Shown here: one piece after another, positions 11,916 through 23,874 of the stretch
Layout of the letters: every line of letters begins with the position of its first letter
Position numbering within the stretch: the first letter of the stretch is position 1
From: Evernia prunastri
Lineage: Eukaryota; Ascomycota; Lecanoromycetes; Lecanorales; Parmeliaceae
Assembly: GCA_003184365.1 (NCBI GenBank)
Contig: NKYR01000016.1
Coordinates: 62,001-126,000 of the forward strand
DNA: 64,000 nt
Direction of reading: 5' to 3'
The notes under the pieces: model-generated
What the model was told of the DNA's origin: nothing
The model's database searches: none
The model's input: the letters and a program-made list of their open reading frames with translations, nothing else
Translations under genes and position numbers: made by a program

Positions 11916-12807
11916 ATGGTATCACAACGTCTTGCTTTTCCGCTGGCCACCCTGTCAGCTTTGATCTCCCATGTGTCAGGACTTACAGCACTACCTGGTA
12001 CCCTCGATACTATTCCTCACGTAAATTAGCCTAGGTGGACCATCGCTAACATTCACTAGCTGTCGCCTCGCCAAGGTCTCTCACATTGGGAAATTTGACT
12101 TTAAATCCTGACCTTGGTCTCGCAACGAATCACTTCGAGGTCGCTCCTGTTGTCATTGGGTCTTGCGGAACTCATAGGCCTGTAGTCGAGCGTGCACTAC
12201 AACTTACCAATTCTGTCGCAGACTTAGCCAGACTGCTAGTCATGGCTGGGGTTGACAGTCCTGCCTACAAGGCACTGTTCAAGAAAGATGTGGTTAAACG
12301 ACGGGTCGCGATGTATCTCAACATGATTCACGATTACCGAGGCTCGATCGGTCTCAAACCGACGCCTCTGAAGCCCACAGCGCCACGGATTGCTTGCGCG
12401 ACTCCCGACTCCGCTGCACTATACGTTTCTTGAACCTGGGCTACGATCCGTGGCAACGGTGTAAAGCCACTCCTGGGGAAGCGCCTGCAGCGGCCTTCTG
12501 TGCAGAAGGAACGGCCTTCACCTTCTTATGTCCGAGCTTCTTCCAGCAGCCTCTGTCGCCGTCTGGGAATAAATGCCCATCCGTAGTCACGAATCTTTTC
12601 TCCGGCGACGTCTATGATTTCTATCGGAACTATCAGGTTTATACGCTCTTTTACACATTCATTCGCTTCTATCTTGGAGCATTAAGCTTGGACAGTCACA
12701 GCGATCCAAAAGAGACATTTGACTGGAATTGGAGTATTAATTTACCTCTGCTCGCTTCCACCAAGAATCCTACCAACTATGTACTCTTTGCTGCGCGTAG
12801 GTCATGA
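11916..12807 (+). pseudogene. Decayed secreted zinc-metallopeptidase-like gene (M35/aspzincin-like)
   Basis: Exon 1 (11916-11997) encodes a signal peptide (hydrophobic LAFPLATLSALISHVSG). A 62-nt intron with CGCTAAC branch site and CACTAG acceptor leads to exon 2 at 12060. The frame stops at 12433, but the homologous reading continues one frame over to 12807: FTFLCPSFF, CPSVVTNLFSGD, then a His/Asp-rich stretch and NPTNYVLFAA at the end. This order resembles the catalytic part of deuterolysin/peptidyl-Lys metallopeptidases. Two lesions are seen: a one-base frameshift near 12420-12430, and no HExxH, since the expected site reads FYTFIRFYLG. Both suggest loss of activity. The family assignment is moderate. 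A sequencing error could explain the frameshift but not the missing histidines. Confidence 0.55.
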
Positions 12808-15262
12808 TTTTTGAGAGCGCTGGCTACCCTTGTGGACTGACGAGATACCTAGTGATAGCGCAAGGATGCGATGAGATTCCAGATCCAGGAAAACCTCCAT
12901 TCTCTAGCGGACTTTCACTGGCTTCTTTCAACGCTTCAACATCCCTTGTAGCCGATGATTAAGTCCGATCTTGTGTCGTCAAAGATACTGGGAGAGTGTC
13001 GCTAGACTTCTCGAATCTTGAGTTTGAATGATGTTGTACAAATATATGTACATATGTATATGCGCACATCAAAGGCCAATATGTTCCTAGGTTCAGTCAG
13101 AACTCAGACTAGGCACCAAAAGCGAAATTGAAATTACTTTCGTTGACTTGCCCCATGCAAACGAATCACACACGATGCCCGATCACTCCACTGGGTGTCG
13201 TATAAGATAGACTGAACGCCTTTTCACTTCAATAGTTGTGTGTCAGGCTTTCAGCCAACCCATCCGGCTAGACAGAGCAGCGTGACTGCATGACTTGCAG
13301 CTATCCTGGCCCGTAAGAGATCTTCGGGCTCACAACGCTGATCCGAAACGGAGGAGAGCGCAGTCGGGTTGGGGGCGAAACATGCGCACTGTGTTACTCA
13401 CTTGCTCTTCGAGGTAGGCCATTCGGAGTGTCGACTTCACGTGTCGCCCAGCCACCAACATATTGAGACACTGTCGATCGAGCCGAAGAGCAGAAGGAGC
13501 AGGGAATGACGTTTTAGGAGTCTTAGGTTGGGAGGAAGCTGATCACAGGACGTCTCGATAATAGAACTCGCTCCCTGGAGGATGGGACGACTTGATACTC
13601 GATGGTCGTTACCCTAACCCGTGAGTTCATGTAGCTTCACGGAAGATCAGAAGGAGAGCACGATCCTGCTGTCATACGATGTGTCCTGGTAAGACGTGCC
13701 ATTTCCGAGGAGGTCTATTACAGGTCTAGTAAGCGGGTGTTTCGGCAACTTTGAACGCGGGTAGAATGTCAACAAGATCAAGTTATGGGTGCAATGAGCT
13801 CATGTGATGTATTTCCTTTTCTAAAAGACTTGATATCGCCCACCTTGGCTTATATCGTATCTCGCCTCTCTGAAGCTTTGCCCAAATGGCCACCTCATGT
13901 CCCTAAGTATTCCAATTGATCGAAATTCCTTGCCAGTATCGATCGTCAATCTATTAGTCGTCCAAATGCACTTTGAGACCCGGTCATTCTCATCACCTGC
14001 GGGCAATACGTATTGCACTGCGCCCGACTCAGAGACATCTGATCCTCAGTACGCTTTGCCCAGTACCACCAGCTTCGAAAGTATTCGACGCAATCAAATC
14101 CCCATATAGATACATACTATTTTTTTCTCTCCCCACTCTGAGGTCAAAAGTCTGCGATCCTTTGGCGTGGTCCACCAACGGATGCCAGACTACCACATAA
14201 GACGCATTGTCTCCAGGACTTCTTAATTGAGGCTTGTGTTTCTCAGCAATAATGATAATTTGAGCAATAATGATAATTTGGAACTGATTTGATGTATAGA
14301 CACGGTCAACTTCTCCTGCAATGTCAACAGCCCTAGGCTCGCCCCTGATAGTCTTCAATCCTTGATATTAAATTTTATTAGGGATCAATACAAGTCCATT
14401 TTTGGAGGCCTGGACCGTAACAGAATAAAGGTTTCGTGGGCATCTTAACTGTAGATAGTATATGATGAGCAATTGTCTTCCAAACACCACATTCAAGATC
14501 TGATCCACCATCTCAAGCTACACTACTAACACCAAAGCCAAGTTTGAGCTGGGAAATCCCAATCTTTTCTTTCTAGTTGCACGTCCAAAATTGTCTCCAT
14601 ACTTCCATTACGCTGCTGCAGAGTGTGTAGTACCAAGCTGGCAGCTCTCTGTTGGGATGGGATCCTCGCCGGCGTCGTATGAGGAAGGCCGCAATCAAGC
14701 GTCACCGAAGCATGGTGCTGCTGCTTCAAATTTGAGTGAGAGCCCCCGGTGTTCCCCATTTCGAAGTCCGAGGAAACCCGTGCTAAGATATATCGCCTGT
14801 TCGGTGATCACGGAGGTAGGCCGAAGACCTTGATTGACGTGACTATTAGCGATATTCATGAGTGACAAACGAACTGGAGCTCTTGGATCAGAGAAGGAGG
14901 AGAAAGGTATACTACTTCTGACAGTCTTGGAACCATCAACGCGAGATGTAACGACTTTCGGGCTGCCATGCTTTATCGAGTTCGCTGTAGAGGTAGCTGG
15001 AAGCAAGTGCAGAGGTGCGTCTGAAGCTCTTGGCAAGTCTTGGCGGGCAAGCTAGCGTGTGCTGTCTCAGGCAGCTCCACCCTCGTCAACATCCATCAAC
15101 TTCAATACTACCACCGTTCAACTGAGAGAATCCCTAGAGACAGAATACATTGACTATCATCTGAGCTGCTCACAGAACAGTAGCTGTCGCTCTACATTAT
15201 CTGTGTGCTACCGACAGGCTGGTGTGTACAAACCACAGCCAATACTTATTTCCTTCGCCGCC
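12808..15262. other. Gene-poor intergenic stretch
   Basis: Several short ORFs exist on both strands but none shows family motifs, splice structure or sustained codon bias. A 16-17 bp near-perfect direct repeat (AGCAATAATGATAATTT) occurs twice around 14247-14282. The last ~200 bp are the promoter of the proteasome subunit gene. Confidence 0.55.
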
Positions 15263-16149
15263 ATGCCTGGCTTCGACTTCTCCAATCATAACCGCAATGC
15301 AGCTCTACACGCACAAGGAGTGCCATTACCGAAAGCCACCAGCACCGGTACAACAATCGTTGGAGCTGTATTCGATGGAGGGGTCGTCATAGCAGCAGAT
15401 ACAAGAGCTACATCTGGGCCAATAGTAGCAGACAAGGTGGATCTATCTTCTTGATCGACCTTACATCTGCGCTGACATGGCTGTCATCTTAGAACTGCGA
15501 GAAACTGCATTACATAGCCCCCCAAATATGGTGTGCCGGCGCGGGAACGGCTGCAGACACGGAATTCACCACTGCCATCATCTCATCCAATCTCGAACTC
15601 CACGCTCTTTCAACTGGCCGCAAACCCCGCGTCGTCACTTGCATGACTATGCTAAAGCAACACCTGTTCAGATACCAAGGCCATATCGGAGCATACCTAG
15701 TCGTTGCTGGTGTTGATCCGACGGGGGTGGGCCTCTTCACCGTACACGCTCACGGAAGCACCGACAAGCTTCCCTATGTCACTATGGGGTCTGGATCTTT
15801 GGCAGCGATGGCGGTGTTTGAGACACAGTGGAAGCAGAAGATGACTAGGGAAGAGGCTATAAAGCTGACATCTGACGCCATCCAGGCTGGTATCTTCAAC
15901 GATCTGGGGTCTGGCTCAAACGTCGATGTTTGCGTGATTACGGCTGAGAAGACCACATTGATGAGAAACTACATCACTCCCAACCAACGAGAAGTGAAGC
16001 AGCGGGATTATAAGTTCAAGCGCGGTACCACGGCTGTGCTGAAGGAGAAGATCATCACGAGGGAGGAGATCAGCAAGTACGCTACGGTACATGAGCTATC
16101 ATCAGATGATGATGTGGTCGTTGTCGAGAAGATGGATATCGATGCATGA
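15263..16149 (+). CDS. PUP1: 20S proteasome subunit beta type-7 (beta 2)
   Basis: Catalytic beta-2 subunit of the 20S core particle, giving trypsin-like peptidase activity in cytosol and nucleus. Exons 15263-15436 and 15493-16149, 276 aa, close to the family length. The short propeptide ends at TSTG before the mature N-terminus TTIVG, whose first Thr is the nucleophile. Conserved features: GVVIAADTRATSG, NCEKLHYIAP across the intron join, WCAGAGTAADTE, MGSGSLAAM, and the C-terminal arm that wraps around beta-3. The 56-nt intron uses a GTGGAT donor, weaker than usual, but the join restores the family sequence exactly. An acidic tail (SSDDDVVVVEKMD) follows. No doubt about identity; PUP1 is the yeast name. 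Confidence 0.95.
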
Positions 16150-17271
16150 GGCCCAGGTCAGCTATTCTTGACTTCAAAGAAGCGAGCAAGCGGTGACTGT
16201 AACATAATGCTTGTATTAACAGAGCAATTCGGGTCAGACTGTAGAGTCTGGTTCAACAGGTCTACCAATTTTCGAGAAAGAGAGCATACCGTTTTTGACT
16301 TACACTTAGAAGTCTAAAATAACTGACCGGTATTGACGTGTCACATTTCCATTCAGTAGCTGACAGTGCGACCGACCAGTCATATGAGCATTGACACAGG
16401 ACCGATTGTTGCACAAAACAATATCGCTAGACCAAGAACGCTCGTACGTTTTCAGACCATCTCTAGGCCTTGATCCTTGCATCCTCGAATGAAAAGAAAC
16501 ATCTCAAACCTACCTTACTGCACAAACAATGACGCTAAATCTAGAATACAACTTTTATCTGCCACTCAATCGCCTTCTACAGAAGAAACGTTTCTCTCCG
16601 TTGGCATGGCCTTCGTTGTTGCATCAAAATCTTGCGCGGCTGTGATCTCAGCCTGGGCCTCGGTAATGAGATTTAAAAAAGCAAGAGACCAACGGACCTG
16701 GAATTCTTCAGCCGTTAGGGAATGCATGTTTGACGCTGGTCTGGAAGGACCATTGTTACACTCCCACGCGTCGGGCACTACTGTCGTTGGCACCACAATG
16801 TAAATGCGACACCATGTGCGTGCGTCTTCGACACAAAGCTCTGGACCGCAGCGAGGGAATTAGCGAGCCAGGAAAAGCGCAGCATCCGCTACCCACGTTC
16901 ATTCGGCAAGTCCCTCTTATCCTTTAGTGCTTTGGCAGCCTGTGAACAGTACTTGAAGCAGCAAGAATCGATAGTCTAGGTCTTGGTGAGCTGTGGCGTT
17001 TCCATGGCGACTAGCATGGCACTTTGTATGCCACTTATTTGACACTTGCATGATAGCTGCATAAGACAGGCTTGTTGACCCCGCCGGTCTGGCCTCCACT
17101 CTCAAGGTACATAAAAAGGAATGATCCCCACAAGAGTTCACTGCGATTCGAACCACAGTCACAGCCTTGTCGATTGTGAGTCGTCAATTGTCGACTACAT
17201 CAGACCCACCAATAATCTAAACCCTAACACGTCAACGCGCATCACCCTCACATCCTCTGCCGAGCACCATC
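16150..17271. other. Intergenic region
   Basis: This is the 3' flank of the proteasome gene and the presumed promoter of the small ORF at 17272. Short ORFs on both strands lack recognisable features. I see nothing else supported. Confidence 0.5.
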
Positions 17272-17577
17272 ATGCCCTCCACGCTTCTTACAGCCGCAAC
17301 CGACATCTTTGTAATCGCTGGCGTTGCGGCCGTGGCCAGCGCTGCCATCAACTCCAAAAGGGTTGCCTTCACGACCTCTCTCGGCGCCGAGCATGATGAC
17401 GATTCGCTACTTGCAGCCGAAACCAGCAATGCCGTCCTACTTCGACAATCACCTCTTCAGAAACGTGCAGACAACGGACGGAAAGGGCCTACTGTCACCG
17501 TCGAAGAAGTAGCTGTCACGCCTCCGGTGACGGAGATGGAAGGGGATGATTTCTTTGCAGGCGCAACAGCGGCATAG
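17272..17577 (+). CDS. Small hypothetical protein with N-terminal hydrophobic helix
   Basis: Uninterrupted 101-codon ORF. Residues ~8-28 (TDIFVIAGVAAVASAA) could be a signal peptide or membrane anchor, and the rest is polar, with an acidic patch (EHDDDS) and a TVTVEEVAVTPPVTEM segment. G/C-ending codons are more frequent than in the surrounding non-coding DNA, and the ATG sits in a good context (ATCATGC). I do not recognise a family. It could be a real small membrane or secreted protein, or chance. Confidence 0.4.
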   Translation: MPSTLLTAATDIFVIAGVAAVASAAINSKRVAFTTSLGAEHDDDSLLAAETSNAVLLRQSPLQKRADNGRKGPTVTVEEVAVTPPVTEMEGDDFFAGATAA

Positions 17578-17950
17578 ATACCAAAACGTGGTCCATGAAA
17601 CCAGCCACCTGCCGACCAACCCAAGTGGCATCATCGCGTGGGATAGCGAAGAGCAAATCCGCATCATAGATGCCACGCGATCAGAAGCGCCGTTATTTGC
17701 CCCGCTTGGTGTTTGTAGCGATACGCGAGGGTTTCGGAGCAACGGGACGCTCCCTGGCCTCGACGGAACTTGATGACCTTGACTGGACTCAACGGTGTAT
17801 TGGCGCCTTTCGCATATCGCAAGTTTGGAAAAACACTTCTACCCAGGGCTGAACCATCTTTGTATCCGATGGCGCATGCTATATTGTCCAACCTTCTCCT
17901 ATACTTTCTGGTTCGGACGTTCTTGTATATACCAACGCACGAGTACGGGC

Positions 17951-18555
17951 ATGCTTCTCAATATGCAAGACCTCCTCGTTTGTTTCTATCTACTGCTTCA
18001 ATTCAAGACCGTCTCCTCCTTGCCCAGCATACCCTTGACCAACCCCTCCCTCTCCCTCGTCCAAAACCCGGCAGCTTCCAACCTCTCATTACCAACGTAC
18101 CCCCTCCCCCACATCACCTCCAACTCCAAGCCCGCACTAACTAACACCCCCTCCCCACGAGCTTTGACACCTTCGCGATCCCCAACACGGATCTCGTCCT
18201 CAACTTCAGCGCCTTCGGCCCCGTCCTGCAAATCTTCCAGCTCGACGAACTCCTCACCCGAATCCAAGACGACATCGAGACCCTGATCGACCAACACGGC
18301 GCCGACGCCCCCACCCCCAACGAAGTATCCGACCGGGCACCGTGGCGCAGCGAACCCATAGCGTTTAATGTCTACAGGGACCCCGCGCACGTGTGGTTGA
18401 CGCTGGGCCAGTTCCGCAGCTTGATGGAGGGAATGCGGCAGTACATGATCCGGGATCGGAGGTCGAGGGCGGTTGATTTCCTGCTGGTGAGGGTGGATGG
18501 GGTTTCGTCGCAGGCCTTGGTCGTGGGGGATATCTGGTTCATCCGAAGACATTGA
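17951..18555 (+). CDS. Small secreted hypothetical protein
   Basis: Exons 17951-18096 and 18162-18555 give about 179 aa. Exon 1 encodes a signal-peptide-like start (hydrophobic LLVCFYLLLQF, likely cleavage after VSS). The 65-nt intron has an ACTAAC branch site and a CGAG acceptor, joined in frame. Exon 2 encodes TDLVLNFSAFGP, an acidic helix DDIETLIDQHGADAP, and HVWLTLGQFRSLMEGMRQYM, ending WFIRRH. This resembles a broad group of uncharacterised secreted ascomycete proteins with a conserved segment of the LTxGQLRxxxxGL type. Function unknown; an effector or cell-wall role would be speculation. Exon 1 is less certain than exon 2. Confidence 0.6.
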
Positions 18556-19014
18556 ATGGGAACGGGTGGGGTGCGAGAAGGGTGTGGGGGTGTATTAGGA
18601 GAATACCCGACCTGCGATCAAGGGCCTGCTGTAGCCCGCCCACCGGCCAGCAGGGGGACTAGCAACTGCATCAGAAAAGGAAGTGTTTGGTGCGATGGAC
18701 AACTCTTCGCTAGCTGCATACAAGTGTCTACGCGCTAATGCGAGATATCCTTGACCGCAGATGTCCTTAACCCTTTCCGGTCACTTGCATCGTTTGAGAC
18801 ATGACACTTTGCACAGGCAGCGGATACATACGACTAGTCGATGTCAAAGCGCTTCTCCTATGTTTAAAAAACGAGGCCATCCTGCGGAACCGATCTTGCT
18901 TCCAACGATATCGCCTCCCGCGTTTCCCCTCTTCCATCTTCTTTGCTTTCCTCCACAGGACCTATTGAGTGCACTTCCACTTCCACTCTTGCTTCTTCCT
19001 CCGCAGCTATTCCC
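18556..19014. other. Intergenic region
   Basis: This is the 3' flank of the secreted-protein gene and the 5' flank of the basic-protein ORF at 19015. A pyrimidine-rich tract ending in CAG near 18957 could be a 5' UTR intron acceptor. Nothing else is seen. Confidence 0.45.
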
Positions 19015-19620
19015 ATGGCATCTCCCCTCAATGATCCTCAGGAGGACCAGATCGCCAAGCACTCTGCAACGGGGATACGCGACAAGAGTAACGGACTCAG
19101 CACCAGCCTCTCACCGCGTATCAGAGAACTCCCCCTCCGAACGTCCCTGGTCCGAGATGCAGTGAAGAAGAGAATCTTCGCCTACATGGACCAGGGCGAC
19201 AGGAGCGCAGCCATCGAGATCAAAAGCGGCCTGTCCCATCTCCGGGTCAAGCATTACAGACGCATGTGGAAGGACGAGAGGCACGACCCCCGTCTCCGAT
19301 CCAAAAAGAGGCTGAGAAGGAAGACGGCGCGAAGCCGGGTGCCCTCCTCATGTGAGCCCATTCAGCTTCCGTTGCGGATGAAGTCGGCCGGCGGTCGAAC
19401 GCCGGAAAGGGCATCAGTTGTCACGGGCACTGGAGATAGAGGGAAGCGGAAGCACCGTGCCGCCAGAGGCCTGAGGGAGGGCGAGGCGAATTCGAGAAAG
19501 GAGGATGCGGGGTCGAGAGTCCAGGGGACGAGGGGCGTGCGGGTGAAACCGTCGGACTTTCCGAACGGTGCTGAGAACGAACTTGTGATTGGGATTAGCG
19601 AGAAGCCGACGCAGCGATGA
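19015..19620 (+). CDS. Hypothetical basic protein, 201 aa
   Basis: Single open frame from ATG 19015 (context CCCATGG). The product is strongly basic: a DAVKKRIFAYMDQGDRSAA helix, then RRMWKDERHDPRLRSKKRLRRK and further Arg/Lys-rich segments. It has no membrane segment or signal peptide. The clustered basic residues would suit nuclear localisation or nucleic-acid binding, but that is inference from composition only. I do not recognise a family. The open frame extends upstream without an ATG, so a further 5' exon is possible. Confidence 0.45.
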   Translation: MASPLNDPQEDQIAKHSATGIRDKSNGLSTSLSPRIRELPLRTSLVRDAVKKRIFAYMDQGDRSAAIEIKSGLSHLRVKHYRRMWKDERHDPRLRSKKRLRRKTARSRVPSSCEPIQLPLRMKSAGGRTPERASVVTGTGDRGKRKHRAARGLREGEANSRKEDAGSRVQGTRGVRVKPSDFPNGAENELVIGISEKPTQR

Positions 19621-20489
19621 ACGAGAGGGCTAGAGGAACGGTAGAGATTTTGGATGATTGGGGCGATTCGCTCGGCAAAAGCAAACGATGCACCGGGAAA
19701 CGCACGGGTTTCCAAATAGAGTGCTCGTATGTCGAAGTCGTGCTTACGAATGTCACGAATCATTGGAGTGGTCGGAATATTCTGCGTTTCGAACAACGGC
19801 ATCGGTCAGACGAAATGTAGAGGAAATTTAGAGGGAGAGAGACCTTCATCTGCGCCTCTCAAGGGAGGCTCAAAAGGGCAAGTCAAGTCACGTATCCCGA
19901 CGCAGTTTATTCCACTTCCAGCAAACGCCCGCTTGCCGGATCAGGAGAACTCAATCTGATGCTGCATTGAATGGGTGGTTTTTTACCCGGTGGCGGCGTG
20001 AAGGGTCTGCAGGAGAAGGAGGAGGGGCGCTTAAATCTGGACGATTGGCACGCTCGGCCGGTTGAGACCACGGGCGGTATCAGTGCGATGGACCGTGAAG
20101 AGCGTAGGTCGGGGAGATGAGATGAGCGGAAGACGCATTGCAAAATTCTCCTAGGGGAGCCGTTGATAGTGCTCTAGCGGCAGGCCCTCGACCAGATCGG
20201 CTGTAGACAGGAAGAGCGGTGAATGGAATGGATAAGACGGTGTCCGATATAGCCCGAGAGTGAGAGTAGTTTATTGTCACACCTTGAGGGGCGTTGACGT
20301 GAAAAAGCCGAAGCTTGCTCCTATTACCTCCCCTGTATCTCGATAACGTACATACAAACGACGTCGGTAATGGCTGGGGATATCGCTCGTAACGCTGATC
20401 AATGAATGCCACCAACGCAAGTGAGACAAGTATATTACAAACAGGTATCTTTCATCAGAACCGTCCACCCACCCTCAAAGAATCGAACA
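19621..20489. other. Intergenic region
   Basis: This is the 3' flank of the basic-protein ORF and of the minus-strand coiled-coil gene. No ORF with supporting features was found. Confidence 0.5.
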
Positions 20490-23400
20490 TCATGTCTTTG
20501 AAAAGTTCTTCCTCGAAATCCACACTCCGTCCTTGCCGAGTCCCATATAGCCACTGCCATCTTTGCCCACATCTCCAATCCTACCGTCTACGCTTTTGGC
20601 GCCCGTCCCGACGCCGTAGACTTGGCTCAATTCGACGTTTTTCCGATAATCTCTTTTCTGCCTCTGCTTCATTTCCTTCCTGTCACTCACGCCGTTCGTC
20701 TGCTTCTCCATTTTCTCGCCTCCCCCCCCAAATATCTTCTTCCATCTTCTTTTCTCCTTCGTACTGCTATCGCCTGTCTTGGCTCTTTGGGGTGCGTCCA
20801 TGCTTCCTTTCCCCCTCCCAACCGCGAAGGGTGGAGGGGGGCTGGACTCACCTCCACGGTTCTCCGTGCCTATATAGGCGCGGTTGAGGAAAGCCGCCGG
20901 AGTACCTGGTTCTGTTTTGGTGCCCGGATGCGGCGGAGAAGGTGGAGGAGTTGAAGCCAGAAAATCGAGGAGAGCTTGCGATGAGGCTGGGTTTAGATAA
21001 AAGGGCGTGTTGTTTGTGGCGGTGGTTTTGTACTTGGGATTGGACTCGGGAGGATAATCTTTGGAGCTTTCTCGGGAATGGTTGTTGCTTGTCGGTGCCG
21101 TTATATTGTGGAATTGAGACGGAGCAGCGGGGGCAAAGCGAGAGGGTGGAGGAACCTTTGGAGACTTTATCGTTGCATCACTATTTTTCGGCGAGCGCAC
21201 TGTAGCTATCAGAGGTGGCGTCGCACCTTGCTCGGCTCTCGAGGATGTTGTAGACGGAGAGCGAGATGAGGCCGCCGTAGGTGGGGAGGGAGGTTCGGGA
21301 GTTCGATGAGCAGGGTGAATTCCCAATTCCGATTCAGCAGGAGCTGTGTGTGCTCGAGTCACCAAACTAATCGCTGAGTCGTTCTGGTGTAATTGGGTTG
21401 GAATCGGAGATCTTTTGGTTTCATGCGACGATAAGCGCTTGGGATATGGAGAGCTTATAGCGGTCTGAGCACCAGAAAATGTAGGAGTAATAGATCGTGT
21501 ATTAGGGTTGTACAATAGCGAGCTTGATCGTTTTGGTAGTGCCATGCCTTCTGGTTGCCGTTGCGATAGATCAGGATTTGAGTGCGTAAAGACGTCCTGA
21601 CTTCTGTAATGGCGCAGAGGAAGATCGCTCCCATTCTTTGTGGCAAATCTGGTATGTCGAGCTTTCTGGAGCAACGGATGCGCAGTATTGACGTTTCCCT
21701 CTGAGTCGTCGAGCGCCGCCACAGGCTTAGCATAACGAGCCATTGGTGGTAACTCTGTCCGAGTCGGCGAAGATATCTGTTCAGAAGAGCCTGCTGGTAT
21801 AGGACTGTCCAGGGAAGATGTGCGAGAATGCCCTGGAAGCCACGCGGAACCAGTTGGTTTTGCACGGTCGAGTGATGTTGTACGAGAATGCGCTGGGAAA
21901 GCCAGTACACCATAAGAACTCGGAGTGGGAACGTGCTTTCCTGCTCTGGTATAAACCGGACTGTCCCCACGGTCAGGGGGAAAGTCGCTGGTTTTCGTTG
22001 GCGATGTTGGACTTGCTGAATAAGTCGACATACTCATAGCTTGAGCTCTTCGAGTCGACAGGGAACGTGTGACGGTGGGACTGGATGGTTGATTGGTCGG
22101 TGTGACCTCGCCAGAAGGGTTTTGTATTGGCAAATTTGTGCTAGATAGCGCGCTTTCATCGTTTTGTGTGAAGGAAGGCTTCATGCGGAGAAGCGAGCGT
22201 GCTTGCTCAGTAATGGATCTCCTCCTCGATGTCGATCGTTCTGGGACTGGAGGTTTAGACGCCTCTGCCATCCCCGCCATTACTTGAGCTGGAGTCTTGA
22301 AGCGAACCACAACATCGGGACTTTTGGCGCGTGGCTCCTCCTCCTCGATATCGCTTTGAAGTTGTTCATTCGGCGCGGGTGACGGAGTCTGGACTGACCT
22401 AACCGGCTCCGGGCTCCTGACCGTCCTAGTAGGCTCTGGACTTCTGACAGGTCTCAGCGTTTGTGAACTTTTGGTTGATAAGCCCGGAACAGGGCTTCTG
22501 GCCGATCTCACCGGGTCTCGGCTTTTCGCTGATCTCATCGGTTCTGGACTTCTCGCCGTTCTCGTCGGCTCTGGGCTTCTGACGGGTCGGAGCGTTTGTG
22601 AGGTCTTGGCAGATGGTCCGGATTGCGGACCTCGCGCAGACGTCGATGGTTCCGGACTGCGCGACGGCATGACGGTATTCGGACTTCTAGCTCTCAGTGC
22701 GAGATCATGCCTCATGGCTGGACTAGCTAAGCCTGCTCGTGTCTGTTCCGATTGAGGAAAGGAGTTATTCACGGAGGTTTTGATGTATTTTTGGGATGAA
22801 GCTGTGCGAGCAGCAGGTTCAGAAGCAGTCGGCAGTGTCTTCAGTGGCGATCTAGGGGGAGTTGCTGTATGCTGTGGACTCTCCGCGCGTGGTTCGACGT
22901 TGTACCTGCCATTGACCGGCCTTGAAGGAGGCACCTAGATCTATCAGCCAGAGTAGACACATTCTTGCGGGAGATTAGCTTACCAGATTCTTCCGACTTG
23001 CAGCACCTGCTCTTCTTTGCATCTCTGCAACAATGGTCCCCAGCTGAACAAGAGCCTTTCGCAAGTGGCCTCCTTTGGATTGTAGAGTCAAAAAAGCCCT
23101 CGTCCAACCTTCTGTGTTCCCAATCATGGCTAGGTATACAGAGTCGTGTTCTTCTGTTCGATCCTCCCACTGCTTGTCGACTCTGGTCATGTACTTTGCA
23201 AGTTCCCTTGTCGCATCCAAGCCTTTTTGTACATCTTTCAGAGCATCGTTCATAGCTGCCGCCGTTCGATCTATTATGTGCTCGATCTTCTCATTCCCTT
23301 CGACAATGGCAACTCGAAAAGGTCGATCTGCGAGCATCTGATCGAAGACTTGGCCATGCTCCAATGGGAGTTTGAGGTATCGTATGCGCTCGTTAATGTC

Positions 23401-23874
23401 GTTTTGGGCCAGGTCAAAGTCTTCCGTCGTTCGCTCGAGGAAGCCATCCACTTCATCGACGTGTGTCTGTAGAATTTTGAGAACCTCCTCATCCGATTTG
23501 GCTAAGCCCTGCTGCAGGAGATGCATCCCAAATGAGATCTGAGCTACGAGCTTCCACAGCGGATGAAACTTTTCTCCCGGCTTTTGCTTCCAACGTCCGG
23601 CAACTGTGCGCTCGTATTCCTGCTGCTCGAGAAGCATCCTCCGCCGTGTCACCGAGTCTGCTTTTGAGTATCGGTCTGGCACCTCTGGTTCGTCATCATT
23701 CATGGTCTCGTTCATAGATTCCTCAAAGGCGCCTTGCATGGTAGGCACCGGATGCACCGGGGGCGCGGCATCGAAATCGCTCTCGGAGCCACTTTCGAGA
23801 TCTTCTTCGGCCATGGTGACAGGTATGTCCCATCCACTGCTCTCCCTGGCCTCTTCTATTGTAGATATTACCAT
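20490..23874 (-). CDS. Conserved fungal coiled-coil protein with long Ser/Pro-rich tail
   Basis: Exons 23874-22984 and 22934-20490 (49-nt intron, phase 0) give about 1111 aa; an alternative start is the ATG at ~23814 (MAEEDLESGSESDFD). Residues ~60-300 form a conserved helical domain: HPLWKLVAQISFGMHLL, HVDEVDGFLERTTEDF, ERIRYLKLPLEHG, EGNEKIEHIIDRTAAAM and QLGTIVAEMQRRAG. The remaining ~800 residues are disordered and Ser/Pro/Arg-rich, with many RSPEP motifs, ending in a basic KEKRRWKKIFGGGG patch and a conserved-looking end (GVWISRKNF). The head recalls a widely conserved Pezizomycotina family whose function I do not know. The SP/RSP sites suggest heavy phosphorylation by proline-directed kinases (inference). 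Confidence 0.8.
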
